From Strobilurus pachycystidiatus (lineage: Eukaryota > Basidiomycota > Agaricomycetes > Agaricales > Physalacriaceae): a DNA stretch of 64,000 nt. Where the stretch lies: positions 124,001 through 188,000 of the forward strand of contig JAHLMK010000022.1 of NCBI GenBank assembly GCA_019915135.1. The letters run 5' to 3'. Of this stretch, positions 21,816-34,721 are shown one piece after another; positions within the stretch are counted from its first letter, which is position 1, and each line of letters begins with the position of its first letter. Under the pieces are notes generated by a model. It made no database searches. It was not told the DNA's origin and saw only the letters and a program-made list of their open reading frames with translations. The translations under genes and the position numbers were made by a program.

Positions 21816-24800
21816 TCACTTCGACGACACCTTCATTCGCTCCCAGAAATAACCAGAAACTGTCATCGGATTGCCCGACTGCTTGGCCTTGATCTCGCAA
21901 AGATCCCGCATGGCTACATCCCAAGGGAAACGCGTCCACTTCGGACCCCGTTTTGCTGTTTCGGCATCAAATGTGTATGCATACGAAGCCTTCACATGGG
22001 CTGCCTCAGTCGGAGACATGCTCAACAAACCAGTGGGTGCAGCAGCAAACTGGCGCGAGTACCGGCGCAATAGGTCCTGGCGTTGCTCGATCGGCAGGTC
22101 TGTGAAACCTGCACCCTTTCGTTGGCAACCGGAGAGTGAGCGAGTGACTGCATCTCTATGCTCGCGGCGCAGAGTCTCCACATGCTCTTTGATCTTCTCC
22201 AAGTCTTTCTGCAGGAGGTCTGCACCATGCTCTGCAGCCTTTTCCGCCCTCGCGCACGCTTCAAGCCACGGTTGCTTGAGATCCTCGTCGACCTGTGGGA
22301 ATTGGGTTCGGAAAAACTGCTCGAGTTTCGCAGTTTCTCGGTCGTAGAGTGACTTGGCGTGCACCTGGAGTTGATCCATGATGAAGGCGCGACCACCAAC
22401 GCCTTCGCGCTTCGCATAAACCTTGTTCTCATGCGTCTCCTTCTCATCATCTCCCTCAAGCTTCTCCTTCCACCTACAGGTGAAATGGTACTTCCGTTGG
22501 TCTTTCTTCAAGACCTCCGGTTTCACCCTCAAGCCTGTCTTCGAGCCATCAAGAACCATACAGAACCTGTTCAATATAAGCATAGTTGAGAGATAGATCC
22601 ATCAATGACTTACATGTAGGCAAGCCGTTTGGTGTCTGGGTGGCCATAACCAAAAGTGTAGGCTGAGACGTCATGCATGTTGGAATAGGAGCCAACCACG
22701 GACGTGTGGTTGAGACCACCCAAGAGGAAGTTCTGCATCTCTTCGATGTGTCGCATCTCTCCTACAGCCTCCTTAGATGCGCGCTGTAGGAAATCCGCCA
22801 CCGTCTCGTTTGTCTTAACGAAGTTCTCATGGATGTTGACCGGAGGTTCAGAGTAGCTGAGATCGGCATTCCGGAATGGTCTTACTAGTTCTGGTTGCCA
22901 AATTAAAAGACCCTTGTCCCTAGGAAAGACACAAGGTTCGTCAATTGTTACAAGATTTACTTGCTGATAAACTTACCCATCGTAGTCGCCTGAACACCGT
23001 TGTCAGTTGAATAGTAGGAGAGGTGGCGGAAAGATGAGACTAAAGAGACGTACCTCCCGAAAGATAATCTGCCATTCGACGTTTCCCCTTAACAGAAAGT
23101 ATGATTACATCCGGGCGGTCCCTCAGGCATGGTTTATCGACGGCCTTCCACTGCATGGATGTTAGTTCTGCTGTGGTGAAATCCCCACGAAGCGCTTACC
23201 TTTCGAACGTCACTGGGCAGCTTGCAAGGATGCCTGGTTAATAAGACATCCCCAACGATGATGTCTGTCTCCAATCCGTCCGGTCCAATGAGGTTTCGTC
23301 GCGAAGACTTGAAGAAGATCTCGTCCTCTTCGAGCACTTCATCTTCGTCTATAGGAGGTTAGCTCTTACGTTGCTTTCGGATCCCAAAACGCATACGGAC
23401 CTGGCACGATGAAAGCAGTCGCCGACATGGGTATGCTAATGCGGCATTGCTGAGTATGTCGTTTCACAGCGGCCTTGAGGATTTGTAACAGCTTGGCATG
23501 GAGGACGTTGCACCCTGCGGGCGTGAAGCCTGCAGCGAGCAAGGTCATCACCTCAACGATCGTGTTAGCTAGTGGGTGTCAACTGGATGAGTCACGTACC
23601 GTTTCCTCTAGAGACGATGGCTGTCCAGAAACTGGGTCTGCCCACCAAGCAGTCGAGCCTTCAGCATCGACGACCACTTCTTCCTCTTCCTCCAAGTCGT
23701 CCTCTTCCTTCTCCCTGTACCCCTTCACCCGCGCCATCCCCACCGCTCGTCGAGCAGCCCGCGCAGACATGACGCCCCCATAGGAGCAAATCATCCTGAA
23801 CAGTTCGAGCATCGCATCTCGGTCCTCCCACGCGACGAAAGGTGCTATCATCGCTTCTAAGCCGGTCTGCAGCAATGATTTGAACGCGTCAAGGGGAACA
23901 CCATTTTCGCCCAAATTGATGATTACTTCAGCGGACAGAAACGTGCCTACACGCGCATGCGAGATTCGGAGAACGTCGATAGTACAATGAGCTTGATCGA
24001 GAGGCTTCGTCTTGATCTTGACCATGGACGGCCGGATATGGACTTGAGGTTCCGGGGCGAGGTCGTCTTTCGACGAACGGCAGATCAAGCCCTACGTAGA
24101 GGGTGTTGGTCAGATTATTGAGCGGAGACCTAGCCAGTGAACGAACCTTGCAGCCATTGATTCGCACTTGTACTGCGGTGGGAAGCACCTCAAATGTAAA
24201 CCGTCTTTGAATTGCGCGCAGTGTCGCGATGTTGGCTAGACCGGCTCCATCTGTCATGTCAGACTGGTCGGGGGAACCTGAGGTGCAGCATGAAGAACTG
24301 GTTTGTATAGAGAAGAAATAGATACTCACGCACGTCTGAAATTTCTCGCATATTGGCCGGTTCCAAAATCAGCCCTGGAGCTGAGTTCGATAGCCCCAAG
24401 GCAAAGCGCGACGACCACTTTGTCATTGTCTATCGAGGGTGAGCACATGCCACACTTCAGTGTGTTGTTACACACCTGGTCGACGTCGAGCTCGATGGGA
24501 TTATGCCAAGACATGAATTTAATCAGGCTGACACTGTCCGTAAACGTGTCGGAGGCAACCCTGCCATCCTTGAAGCCCTCGTTGGTGATGAACAGAAAGA
24601 CAGTCTTGTCCTTCTCATAGAAAGCTCGGGCAACACGACCATTCAATATGAACGGCCGCTTGAAGAACTCGATGAGCTTCTGCTCATAACACCACATTGT
24701 CTTAGGGATCTTGATGCGGAGGAAGTACTTGCTCCCGTACTGACGCGCAAAACGGTTGGAGGGACCGAGTTCAGCCTTGTCAAGAATAACCTCGAACCGA

Positions 24801-25969
24801 GGGTTGGAAGTGGTGGAGTTGGATGACGCCTTCAAACGTCCTCGATAGTTGACTTTTCCGGCATACCAATCTGAATCCTCCTCGTGGAATCCGAGTCCCG
24901 CGTTCCGGTCCTTTGCCAGGCGATCGTCCTCGAGGTCTTGCTCCCTCCAAGGAAACTGCCGAAAGTCTCGATACAAAGCAATTCAGTGTAGAGAGCAGGA
25001 CTTACACGAGCTTCTTTCTCTTGCGCATATAGCGACGCATTTTCTGGACCAATTGAGCAAAGGTTGAGAGTCAAAGTACACGAAAGCCGACCTTCGAATG
25101 AAGCCTTAAGTTGTCTCGAGACCTCAGGTACACCAATCGTATTGGTCATATCTTTCAAAGAGTCGAGAACGGGCATTGTGATGTCCTCCTCTTTGATGTC
25201 CTTGGTAGTGCAGAGTCGGGCGAACTCGAACTGTATTCCGAATCGTAGTCGGCGCACATCATAGCACGCCTGTAGGCGTTTGTTGTGGTACTGATTGACA
25301 TGATTATTGCGAAACGACTTGAGATGGTGTGTGAACAGAACATACGATGATGACCGGAGTTTGCGCGTCGACAGCAGATAGATTTTCCTCCTCAGAGGGC
25401 GGATTTGGCTTCACCTTTTTGGCAGGAGGCAACAAGGAGTTGCTATCAGCAGCCCGCTTGACTTGCAAGTTGGAAGGGCCTACGACGACGCGACTGGGCT
25501 CAGCTCCTACGTGAGCAAATGTCAGTGGGCCCGGGAACCATGAGACACAGACTCAGATATCAACCTAGAGCTGATTTGGTGGACAGTGTGGACAGATCTA
25601 CATCTTCCTCGCTATAGGCAACCATTAGAGCCTCTGTTTCTTCGTCGGTCCAATTGGTCGACGCCTTGACGCGTCGGGTTAGCGTACCGTGAGCGGATGC
25701 ATTTTAGCTTTGACTTACTAGGGAGGCAGTAGAGTGGGTTCTAGAAGGGATAGTGAGTCCGTTGAAGACGACACTCTGCCTCTCTTGCACTTCCTCCTCA
25801 TCGTCGTCGTCATCGAGGTCGATGTGAATGGTCTTGTCGCCGTCGAAGCCATCATCATCTAAACAAACTTGAAGCTGAGTGACTGCAAGATGGCGGATGA
25901 TGGACTCGAAATCCAACCTAGCTCGTCGACGTCAATGTAGAGAGGCTGGGTAGGAACTGAATCCGCCAT
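21816..25969 (-). CDS. Eukaryotic RNA-dependent RNA polymerase (QDE-1/RDR family)
   Basis: RNAi-pathway polymerase that makes dsRNA from single-stranded templates. Start MADSVPTQPLYIDVDELG at 25969; more than ten short introns follow. The N terminus is acidic and disordered (IDLDDDDDEEEVQ). The RdRP domain shows SKYFLRIKIPKTMW, FKRPFILNGRVARAFYEKDKTVFLF, PSMVKIKTKPL, GPDGLETDIIVGDVLLTRHPCKLPSDVRKVKAVD, RPDVIILSVKGKRRMADYLSGG, then DYDGDKGLLIWQPE with all three catalytic Asp residues. The DYDGD motif is encoded across a 13-nt micro-exon. After it come FVKTNETVADFLQ, EEMQNFLLGGLNH, FCMVLDGSKTGLRVKPEVL and a C-terminal helical region ending at 21816. The Tyr in DYDGD matches the fungal QDE-1 form. 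All key motifs are intact. A GTGAGT sequence overlaps the stop, so a longer C terminus is possible. Confidence 0.88.
22977..22989 (-). other. 13-nt micro-exon encoding the RdRP catalytic core
   Basis: On the minus strand TTCAG|GCGACTACGATGG|GTAAGT. The upstream exon ends GGA-G at a GTACGT donor (64-nt intron 22990-23053) and the downstream exon begins G-GAC-AAG after CCTAG (57-nt intron 22920-22976). Inclusion yields SGG-DYDG-DK; skipping it would remove the catalytic Asp residues. Confidence 0.85.
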
Positions 25970-26624
25970 CGAGACTATTCTTGAGGCTAAGCTTGCATGT
26001 TCGGTTTGCAACGACAAGTGCGAGAGGAGAATAGACTCGTAAACCAGTCGGTATGATGACCTCACATTGATCCTTACGCACGAGGTCATGTTTGGTTCTT
26101 ATTTGTTCTTTATTTGGTTCTGATTTGTGCAAGGGGAAAAGTGAGTTCATATACCAACGTGAATAGCGCAGCCACGTGGAAGAAGCGGATGGACCCGAGC
26201 CTAAGAGGAGAAGTTCCAAATAGAGCAATCGGTACATCGGTCCGAAAGATAAGATGGATTGAAGCTTCAAATCAGCATCGCGTCAGCACACTGTTGGCTT
26301 GAACTTTGACGGTGGTCTTCCTGAAGGCGTTCTCGAGAAAACAGTATTTCTGCAAAGCATGTTGGCTTGATTGGGGGCATATGATGGCCGTCAGATGGAG
26401 AGGTAGGGCGAATGACTCATTCAGCCGCGAGTCAACAACATTTCGGCCATCTCCGATTTGATCAGGCGTGAGACTTTGGCCTTTATTTGGGCAGCAAAAC
26501 TGTACAGTCTCTGTGCCCCGGGTAGACGCATCGAGAGCCTGATTTGACCAAGTACATCGGCAACGACCTCAAGACAAGTACGTGCTCGCTGCTGCTGTCG
26601 ACGCGCTGCTAATCGTCGTCCCAG
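25970..26624. promoter_or_regulatory. Divergent intergenic region, RdRP / RPL6
   Basis: 655 bp between start codons pointing outward, so it holds both promoters. No coding exon recognised and no specific binding site identified with confidence. Confidence 0.4.
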
Positions 26625-27395
26625 ATGGCCCGAAGCAAGGAACTCGCCCCCCACGTCGGCCGCTTCTCGCGCTCAAAACTCGCAGAGAAGCGGGGGCTGC
26701 ACAAGGGCCTCAAAAAATCCGAAAAGCCCGCCGCGGAGCCCACCCCGGAGACTGTGGAGAAGACAGTTGGCGGTGACAAGAACGGCGGCAAGCGCGCGGT
26801 GCCCACCACCAAGGCGCCCCGCTTCTACCCAGCAGACGATGTGCGCCTTCCCAAGAAGAGCCGCAAAACCCCCAAACCCGCACACATTCGCTCTTCCATA
26901 ACCCCTGGCACCGTCCTTATCCTCCTCGCCGGTCGTTTCCGTGGAAAGAGGGTTGTGTTTTTGAAGTCGTTGGAGAGCGGGTTGCTGCTGGTCACTGGTC
27001 CCTTCAAGATCAACGGTGTGCCCCTTCGCCGGGTCAACCAGGCCTACGTTATTGCCACCTCCACCAAGGTCGACTTGTCGTCGTTCGAGGTGCGTCGAAA
27101 TCCATCCAGAATTGACCATTTTATCTCACTCAATATCATTCAGGTTGATGCCAAATTCACCGACGCCTACTTCACCAAGACCGCCGCCAAGAAGTCCAGC
27201 TCCGCCGAGGCTGAGTTCTTCGAGGATGGCAAACCCAAGGCCAAGGAGCCCCTTCCCGAGTCCAAGACGGCTGACCAGAAGTCCGTGGACAGTGCCGTCC
27301 TTGCCGCCGTCAAGAAGACGGACAACCTGTCCAAGTACCTCTCTGCGTCGTGGGGTCTCTCCAAGGGCCAGTTCCCTCACCAGATGGTCTTCTAA
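26625..27395 (+). CDS. RPL6: 60S ribosomal protein L6 (eL6)
   Basis: Large-subunit ribosomal protein. CDS 26625-27089 joined to 27144-27395. The protein has a basic N terminus (MARSKELAPHVGRFSRSK), a Lys/Pro/Ala-rich spacer, RFYPADDVRLPKK and the KOW/L6e core: SITPGTVLILLAGRFRGKRVVFLK, GLLLVTGPFKINGVPLRRVNQAYVIATSTKVDLS. After the intron it continues VDAKFTDAYFTKTA and ends LSKYLSASWGLSKGQFPHQMVF, the expected eL6 C terminus. The 54-nt intron (GTGCGT...ATTCAG) is a multiple of three without a stop, so a naive translation reads through it and adds 18 spurious residues. Codon use is strongly biased to C-ending codons, as expected for a highly expressed gene. Confidence 0.95.
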   Translation: MARSKELAPHVGRFSRSKLAEKRGLHKGLKKSEKPAAEPTPETVEKTVGGDKNGGKRAVPTTKAPRFYPADDVRLPKKSRKTPKPAHIRSSITPGTVLILLAGRFRGKRVVFLKSLESGLLLVTGPFKINGVPLRRVNQAYVIATSTKVDLSSFEVRRNPSRIDHFISLNIIQVDAKFTDAYFTKTAAKKSSSAEAEFFEDGKPKAKEPLPESKTADQKSVDSAVLAAVKKTDNLSKYLSASWGLSKGQFPHQMVF

Positions 27396-27665
27396 GCGGG
27401 AGGACGTATGGGCGGTTCATATGACTTTATGCTATGTTCTACTGTATCAATGACCATGCGCTGCAAAGTCAAAAACTATGGAAATTCAAAAAACATGAGA
27501 AACGTCGTTGAAGTCGAGTCTGAACGGTGAACAAGCTGGAGAGTGTCGAGTTACTTGAGTAGCCAAACCTGAAAGGCTCGTGTAGATACTTTCGAGATAT
27601 GCGTCGTAAGATGTGGCGTACATAACTTTGTCGGCCCGAAAGAGTATTCACACTCCGTCTGATTG

Positions 27666-28743
27666 ATGGCCTGGCCATGTTCCATGTTGCACGCCTACCA
27701 CCGCTTGCCGCGAGTCATCCATGCACGACGAACGGCACAGCGACGCGGCTACCTCACTGAGTCCTTCTATGAGCTCGCCACCGCCCTCCCCTACCCGCCG
27801 TCATGGCCGCCATATTCGACGACAATCATCATAGGTACCATCATAGCACGTCTGGGCATTCTTCCAGTCACTGTATGGGTGCGCTCTATGTTACTGCTCA
27901 TTTTCCGCCTTTTCCAACTGCGTTTTGAAGGCAAATCAACGTATGATACGCTACCACAAATATGTCGAGCCTGCTTTGCTTGAAATACGGCCCAAGGTCC
28001 AACGTGAAGTACTCGAACAGCTGCGCGCGGAGGGCTTCAAAGGCGACAAGGAAGCTTGGAAAAAGCTGTTCATTCAGCGCGCCTCACCCGTCGTCAGTCC
28101 CATGATAATACTTTCTCGGCCTGTCGTGAATTGACGCGCCTCTCAGCTCAAAGAGCACCAGAAGGCGCTCTGCGTCGAGTACAAATGCCGCAGTCTCCCG
28201 ACGACGATCGTCCCCGCCGTCGTGCAGATGGCCCTCTTCATTCCGTCCTCGTACCTGCTTACCCAGTGTGCTCTGGACCCTTTCTCCGGCTTCGATTCGG
28301 AATCGTTCATGTCGCTCACATCACTCGCACATCCGGACGAGTCGCTCGCGTTCCCCATCGGACTCGGCCTCATAACCCTCGCTAACGTAGAGTCCAGCAC
28401 ATGGTTCATGTCGAACAAGGAGCGCGAGACTCTGCGCGTCAATGAGGAGAAGGCCAAGGTGGAAGCGGCCAAGGGCGTTCGCACCATCAAGCCCGCCCAC
28501 TATATCAAGAGCGGCCTGCGCTTCATCTCTGTCGCTCGTATCGTTATTGCGAGCCAGGTCTCGGGCGCTGTGGCGCTGTACTGGACCGTCTCTGCTGCAT
28601 TCGGTCTCGTACAGACCTGGTGGATGGAGCACTCCCGCAAAAAGGCGCTCGACCAACTTCACGTTCCTGCCGCACCCTCGCCAGTGCCAACACCGGCAAG
28701 GTCTGCGAAAAGTCGGCCCAAACCCAAGTCTTCTCGGCATTAG
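27666..28743 (+). CDS. COX18: Mitochondrial inner-membrane insertase COX18 (Oxa1 family)
   Basis: Member of the YidC/Oxa1/Alb3 insertase family, which in mitochondria exports the C-terminal tail of Cox2. The first ATG of the frame is 27666 (MAWPCSMLHAYHRLPR), giving a basic, Arg-rich presequence. Exons then give YPPSWPPYSTTIIIGTIIARLGILPVTVW (TM1), ANQRMIRYHKYVEPALLEIRPKVQ (family-typical amphipathic loop), LKEHQKALCVEYKCRSLPTTIVPAVVQMALFIPSSYLL (TM2), FPIGLGLITLANVESS and SGAVALYWTVSAAFGLVQTWWM (the last TM pair). The C terminus is basic (PKPKSSRH). Two introns, near 27890-27940 and 28090-28146. Assignment to COX18 rather than OXA1 rests on the short C terminus and the loop sequence. Confidence 0.85.
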
Positions 28744-29010
28744 AGGTTCGTCTCTTTCTTCTTTCCACGAATGACTACAACTGTGGTTGGAGAGACCCTC
28801 CCTCGAGATTGGGTTTCGTTGACGTTTTCTTGATCTAATATGACATGCTCACCTCCTTTTTGTACAAATGCTGATTCCTGTTGTCTGTAGGCAGAGAAAT
28901 GACGATTTGGGGATGCATTGTATCTGGAGGTAGAGGTATCGCGTGTAGATAATGATAAACAGTACAAGAGATGTTACAAAGATGGCGTGAAAAATAATTT
29001 GAAGGAAACA

Positions 29011-29650
<640 letters not shown>

Positions 29651-30156
29651 GGTGGTCAATGGACAAGCTGCAGCGCGATCACGGGATGTGCATTCTTTGT
29701 TCAACCATATCCTAATCGGGAACCTGCCTGCGCGTGTCTCAGCACAAGGGGGGTAGGGGATAATGTGTATGGCCTCTGAGCAATACACAAGTCTCAAGAC
29801 TACTTGTTTTCCGAATGTATTGATATTTGACACGCGCACGCGCCATTTTTGACCATTTTAAGCCTGAATCGTCGCGCATTGTACATGTAGGGCTTTTTGA
29901 TGACTGTTTGCGGCCGCCATGTCTGTTGCCACTTCCTCAAAGGTAGTCATCTATACTTATCCTATGTCCTCAAGTACAATAGTGGTGGTAGTAGGAAAGG
30001 ACAAGGCGCGACATTGTCGAGATTCGGGAATTGGTTCGACTGCCTAAAGCGGAAGTCGGAGACTCGGAGTCTCGGCACTGGCGCGTCACCCAATGATTTC
30101 CTGCTTTCTTCTCGCCACCATCTCCGCGCATCTGGTCGTTGAGAAAATATAACAAA
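29651..30156. promoter_or_regulatory. Divergent intergenic region, CENP-A / DEDD protein
   Basis: 506 bp between outward-facing start codons, holding both promoters. No conserved exon or clear regulatory motif recognised. Confidence 0.4.
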
Positions 30157-31694
30157 ATGGCAACTCTCACAGGCTATTACCGATATACTGATATTTGGTT
30201 TTACTGGCAAGATCGCGTCGCGTCGCTGTCTCGACCCATCGTCTCTGACACGTCGCGTTGAATATAGGCACGAAGCAATCTCGGTGGAGAACCCCGAGGA
30301 TGGACCAAAAGTAAAGTGTGTTCTAGGTATGGGCTTCTTATTGCTTGTGTCTCTCTTGTTGATTCTGATCCATTGGAAGCGCACGATGCCCTCGTCCATC
30401 CCAACCATCCCCTCCATCCAGGCGAACACGGGATTCAGCTGTTCATGGGTACCTTTGTGAAATGTTCTGGTGTACCAAATCTCAACATTACTGTAGGCAC
30501 GTTCCCCAGTGGCGAGGCCCGTCTTCTTTTTTCGTCGAAGCAGGTTGACTACCTGCGCTACTGGCTTCATCAGATGCAAATCACCAAGGCACTCGTGCCC
30601 TTGCCTTATTCGAACTGCCTCCTTCTCTCCTCGGAGCTGAAGACCGTATCCCCTGCCAGATATGCGACGGGTGGTGACCTGAAGAAGGCGATAAAGGTGC
30701 ACAGTTCGTAGTGTAATAGTAGACTGCATTTAATACTCGGTAGGAAATCGACAGGAACAATAAGCGCCTCAAGAACTCCAACGGTATTCTCACCGGGCGT
30801 CGCGATATCTTCGAACGTGTCCGAAACCTCTGGAACCAGAAGAAAGGTGTATGGATCGCGTTGGACTTCGAGGCCTACGAGTATGAGCATAAGATAATCA
30901 CGGAGATGGGAGTAAGCGCCATCCATTGGGAGGATGGCCGGGAGGTTCTGGAAGATGGTCATTACATCTTCAGTTATGACGAATTTCTCAACGGCAGACA
31001 TGTCACGGATAATCGCAGAGTAAGCCTCTCTCATTCTCTTTTCGAGCGGTTCCAACTCGGCTTTTATCAAAGAACTATGACTTTGGGACAAGTACGATCA
31101 TACCCAGGAGAAATCCTAACAAGGGATATGTGAAGATACTCTCAGATATGTTCGAGCGTTTGGGCCAATTTGGAGCCTTATTCCTCGTCTTCCACGATGC
31201 TAGTGGCGACATCAGGTAAGTCTCGATAGATACTCCATATGGATCTGTCACTCATTAAGAGACTTATAGGACGTTGAACGACATCGAGGCTCCCATCGAC
31301 GGTATGACCTACCTCCTACCTGATAACGTCCCTCAATCCGGCATCTACATCATCGACACAAGCGATGTCTTTGGCGCCCTGCTCGGCGACGAATCTTCCA
31401 ACCGACAGAAACTCGAGCGGATGTGCCACCATCTTCGGATTCCGACTAAGCATCTGCACAATGCGGGTAACGATGCCCATGTCAGTTTGATATTATTTCA
31501 CGCCACTAGTCACTAATCAATTCATGCTACAGTTCACGATGGCCGCTCTCAAAGCGATGGCATCTGGAGCGCCTCTTGATGTCCAGAGGGAAGAAAGGTG
31601 GCCAAATCACACAGGCCCTCGTGGAGGTGTGAGTGTGGAATTCACTCCAGAGGAAGAGGATATGGAGGATGATACTGATCTGTACTACAACTAG
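30157..31694 (+). CDS. Gfd2/YDR514C-like DEDD nuclease-fold protein
   Basis: Fungal protein of the Gfd2/YDR514C type, with an RNase H-like (DEDD exonuclease) fold. Start at 30157 (MATLTGYYRYTDIWFYW). The N-terminal half includes LRYWLHQMQITKALVPLPYSNCLLL. After a further intron, IDRNNKRLKNSNGILTGRRDIFERV leads into the catalytic-like core: GVWIALDFEAYEYEHKIITEMGVSAIHW (a DxE motif as in exonuclease motif I) and HLHNAGNDAHFTMAALKAMASGAP (NDAxFT, the motif III region). The C terminus is acidic (EEEDMEDDTDLYYN). Yeast Gfd2 is linked to mRNA export, but nuclease activity of the family is not well established. Several introns; the N-terminal splice pattern between 30210 and 30330 is uncertain. Confidence 0.75.
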
Positions 31695-32144
31695 TAGGTC
31701 TCACCTAAATTCCCCTCATTTACCGAGAGTATCATTTTGTGTTTGTGTACAAATATTGCTGTAACATGTATAATCAATCTATCAGTTTCCTAGCACCAAA
31801 TTCGCTCAAAGCCAAGTGAAGTGCCGTATTACGCAAGACTGGGAGACAAGATAAATTACATCGCGCCAAAACCACGGATACAAATAGACAGCGAAGTACA
31901 AAACATACTATCAGGAAAGCGGCAGGCATACATAACTTGTTTTCTACGTCAATGGCAGGGGCACAACACAAAAGAATGTCAGGTAAACGAGTGAAAGTCT
32001 GAGGGCTCGATGGTCCAAGGTAACACGGGCGGCGGTCTAGTATAACAGGCGGATGACGATGTGGAATGCTAATACAATGTTGATGATTAATGACTGAATA
32101 AGAATGCGGGCAAGGATCAAGAAACGCGAGGCCTGACGCTGGGA
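31695..32144. other. Convergent intergenic region, no gene supported
   Basis: 450 bp between two converging stop codons. AT-rich with short frames; probably 3' UTRs. Confidence 0.4.
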
Positions 32145-34721
32145 CTACCGCGGCGCGAAAACGGCTACACAGACGATGAATGGGACGTAGGTCAAGAGGG
32201 AAACGACCGCCATCACTCTACAGCGTCGTCGCCATGATATAGCATCTTTCAGCGTGTCAGTATGTCGCCCATTGCGAAAATAGCACGAGATGCTTACCGT
32301 GTTCGACCTGGGGATCGTCCAGCACCACGCCCTTCTCTTCTGCCTCCGCCCCAATCTCACGCGTCCTTGGTATTCGTACAAGGAAGCCCGCCACCCACCA
32401 CAAAGGAAAGAGCACAAATCCAATGAAGAACATCCAGGCATGAATTGGACTCCCGCCCCCATCTGTCCACTGCTGCCAGCCTTTTTCGGGTAACGACAGC
32501 GACCACGGAGTCGACTGTACTGGCGCAGGTTTTCGTGGATCGCGCATGTGGTAAGTTGTGGATCGGTGCGAGAGTGATGGCGCGTGGGGCGAAATCAAGG
32601 CGGAAATCGGGATGGACGCTTGGGACAGACTCCTGCGAGAGGGAGCCTCAGACGGCGTCCGGTCCTTCTTGTTACGTCCCGACGTCCGCGATTGTGTTCT
32701 TGCAGGTGTACTTCCGCGGCTGGCCCAAGAACCCGTGTTGGAAGCGTTTTGCTGATGGCTGCTGCTCCCTGCCCGGGAAGCCGGCCGGGAGCTGTCCTCG
32801 CCGAGCGCAGACATTCTACCAGCAATCGTGCTTGCGGGCGTCGTCGTTCCGGATAGACGCGCTCTCTTGCTGCGGTGATAAGAAGATGGGGCATGGGATG
32901 AGCCAGAATTCCCGGAAGCACGGTGAGCTAGAGTCAAAAATAAGCGTTTTGGACCGCGGACGTGGCGAGCGAACACGCACGTCTAGGATCCTGGGCGAAA
33001 GTCGTTTTTTGATGCGCGGCCTTCTTGGCGTCGGGTGGTGTCCCGCCAGGTCCTTCCACGTCGTCGGCCTTCCGCTTTCCTTTGCTTCGACCAGGTGTCG
33101 TGGGCTCGACTACGGGAGATGATTCGGGCGTGGGGCCAGTGATAGACAACGAGGGAGGCATCAATAAAGTGGATGATGGCTGAGCGGAAGGACGAGGCTG
33201 CGCGGATGAATCTAGGGGCGTCCGAGACTCGTCTGGCATCTCGTTGCCTGGGGGACTGGAGGATTTGGAGGAAATAGCGGAAGAGGCGGCGTGAGGGGTC
33301 GCATTGTCAATGGACATTCCAGTCAAAGATGTATTAGGTTGAGGTATCGAATTATCGTCGTCCGTCGATGTGGATAAGTTATAAGAGCCCGGGGCTGAGC
33401 ACGCGCCAAACGGTAAGTATCGCCAGCGATACGAGGGGGAGGAAACAAGCTGACGTACCGGATGCACTGTGTAATAAGAATGGTGATCCCAGACCAAACA
33501 CCCCGCTAGCCTGCGACTGGAACAAAAGAGAACAAAGGCCCAATAGAAAGAGAGAGATGAGATTAGGCACAAAGACTCCCTGAAAAACGAGAATGCACCC
33601 ACGCTGTTCCCACGTGCCTGGTGACCGGTACCAAGGTACGTAAACTTCGTCCTCTCTCTTGTCCCGCCATCTGGTACATCAGCAACATAAGCATGCTGGT
33701 TAAGCACGGATGCGCTTTTGGATCGTCTTGCTCGCTTCCTTCGCGAATCATTACCATGACTTAAGGCTAACTTCTGTCGGGAATAACCTGGAGCCTCTAT
33801 GCATGGACTGGTTGATGCAAAGATTTCTTGTAGTCGAGGACGCGAACCCAACGACATTCTTGAACTGGTTGGAATTGACGGTAGAGATATCGACGGACGG
33901 GGCTGCGAATGCACTGGCTGTTTCTCGGAGAAAAACTGCACGACCTCGCGATCATCCTCCAAGTCTTCGGTCGCCGGACTCGTATTTCCTTGGAACGCAG
34001 GATGGTTCAGTGCAGGCATCGGGGGCGCGACTATGGACGCCATATGTCCGTGTCCGAACGTGAACCCTGAAGATGGCGCCGACCCGGACGACACTGAAGC
34101 AAACGGCGTCAAGGGATCCGGCATCCCATCTGTCGTAGACGCCGGCGTATGGGTATGTGACCGTTGTGATGTAGTTCGACTTCCGGCAGTGCTGGGACGC
34201 GACGCATCAATGATGTTGGGTATCGACTTGACGCCTCTCATCACTTTGCGTCCAAAGGTTGACCAGGAAGTAGGCGGTGCTGGCGATTGGGAAGAGGCGG
34301 GGGGAGGAGGAGTGTGCACTAAAGAGTCGTGATGATAATCATAGGAAGAGGTAATGGATGTTGATCGTGAAGGTGGGAGAGGTATCTCGTGAGGGAGAGT
34401 GTCGGGGTTGCCTGTGAATGATGTCGGAGGGTGGGCAGACGACGGCTGGGTGGGTCTCCCTCTTGGGCGTGGCTTCAGAGGGAGAATGCCGTCGTTGGAG
34501 TCGTCGCCATCGTTGATAGGAACACTTGTGGTCGCTGCTGCTGGTGACGGCGGAGGTGGCGGGATGAACGGAGGCACCAGGTCCTGCAAGTTGGGATGTA
34601 TCTTCTTGCCCAATTCAACTGCCACAGGTGATGGTGAAGGAATGCCGATGGCTGCAGGCGACTCGACCGGCCCCTGGGCACTCGAAAGGCCTCTCTTGAA
34701 TCGTGCGAGCAAACTAGGCAT
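32145..34721 (-). CDS. Ser/Pro-rich fungal protein with C-terminal membrane anchor
   Basis: Conserved-looking fungal protein of unknown function. Start MPSLLARFKRGLSS at 34721. About 500 residues of disordered Ser/Pro/Thr-rich sequence follow (LVPPFIPPPPPSPAAATT, HTPPPPASSQSPAPPTSWSTFGRKVMRG). Basic nuclear-signal-like patches occur (RRKRARRSKSAS, GRSKGKRKADD). One or more introns lie in the 33370-33640 region, where a naive translation reads through hydrophobic non-coding sequence. The last exons give TPWSLSLPEKGWQQW, HAWMFFIGFVLFPLWWVAGFLVRIPRTRE and a second hydrophobic segment (VMAVVSLLTYVPFIVCVAVFAPR) before the stop at 32145. The conserved part is thus the short two-TM C terminus; the long N terminus would face the cytoplasm. 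Confidence 0.7.

Noticed and set aside
33799..34332. 177-codon plus-strand ORF inside the Ser/Pro-rich membrane protein gene
   Set aside because: Antisense shadow of low-complexity coding sequence; no recognisable domain or splice context.
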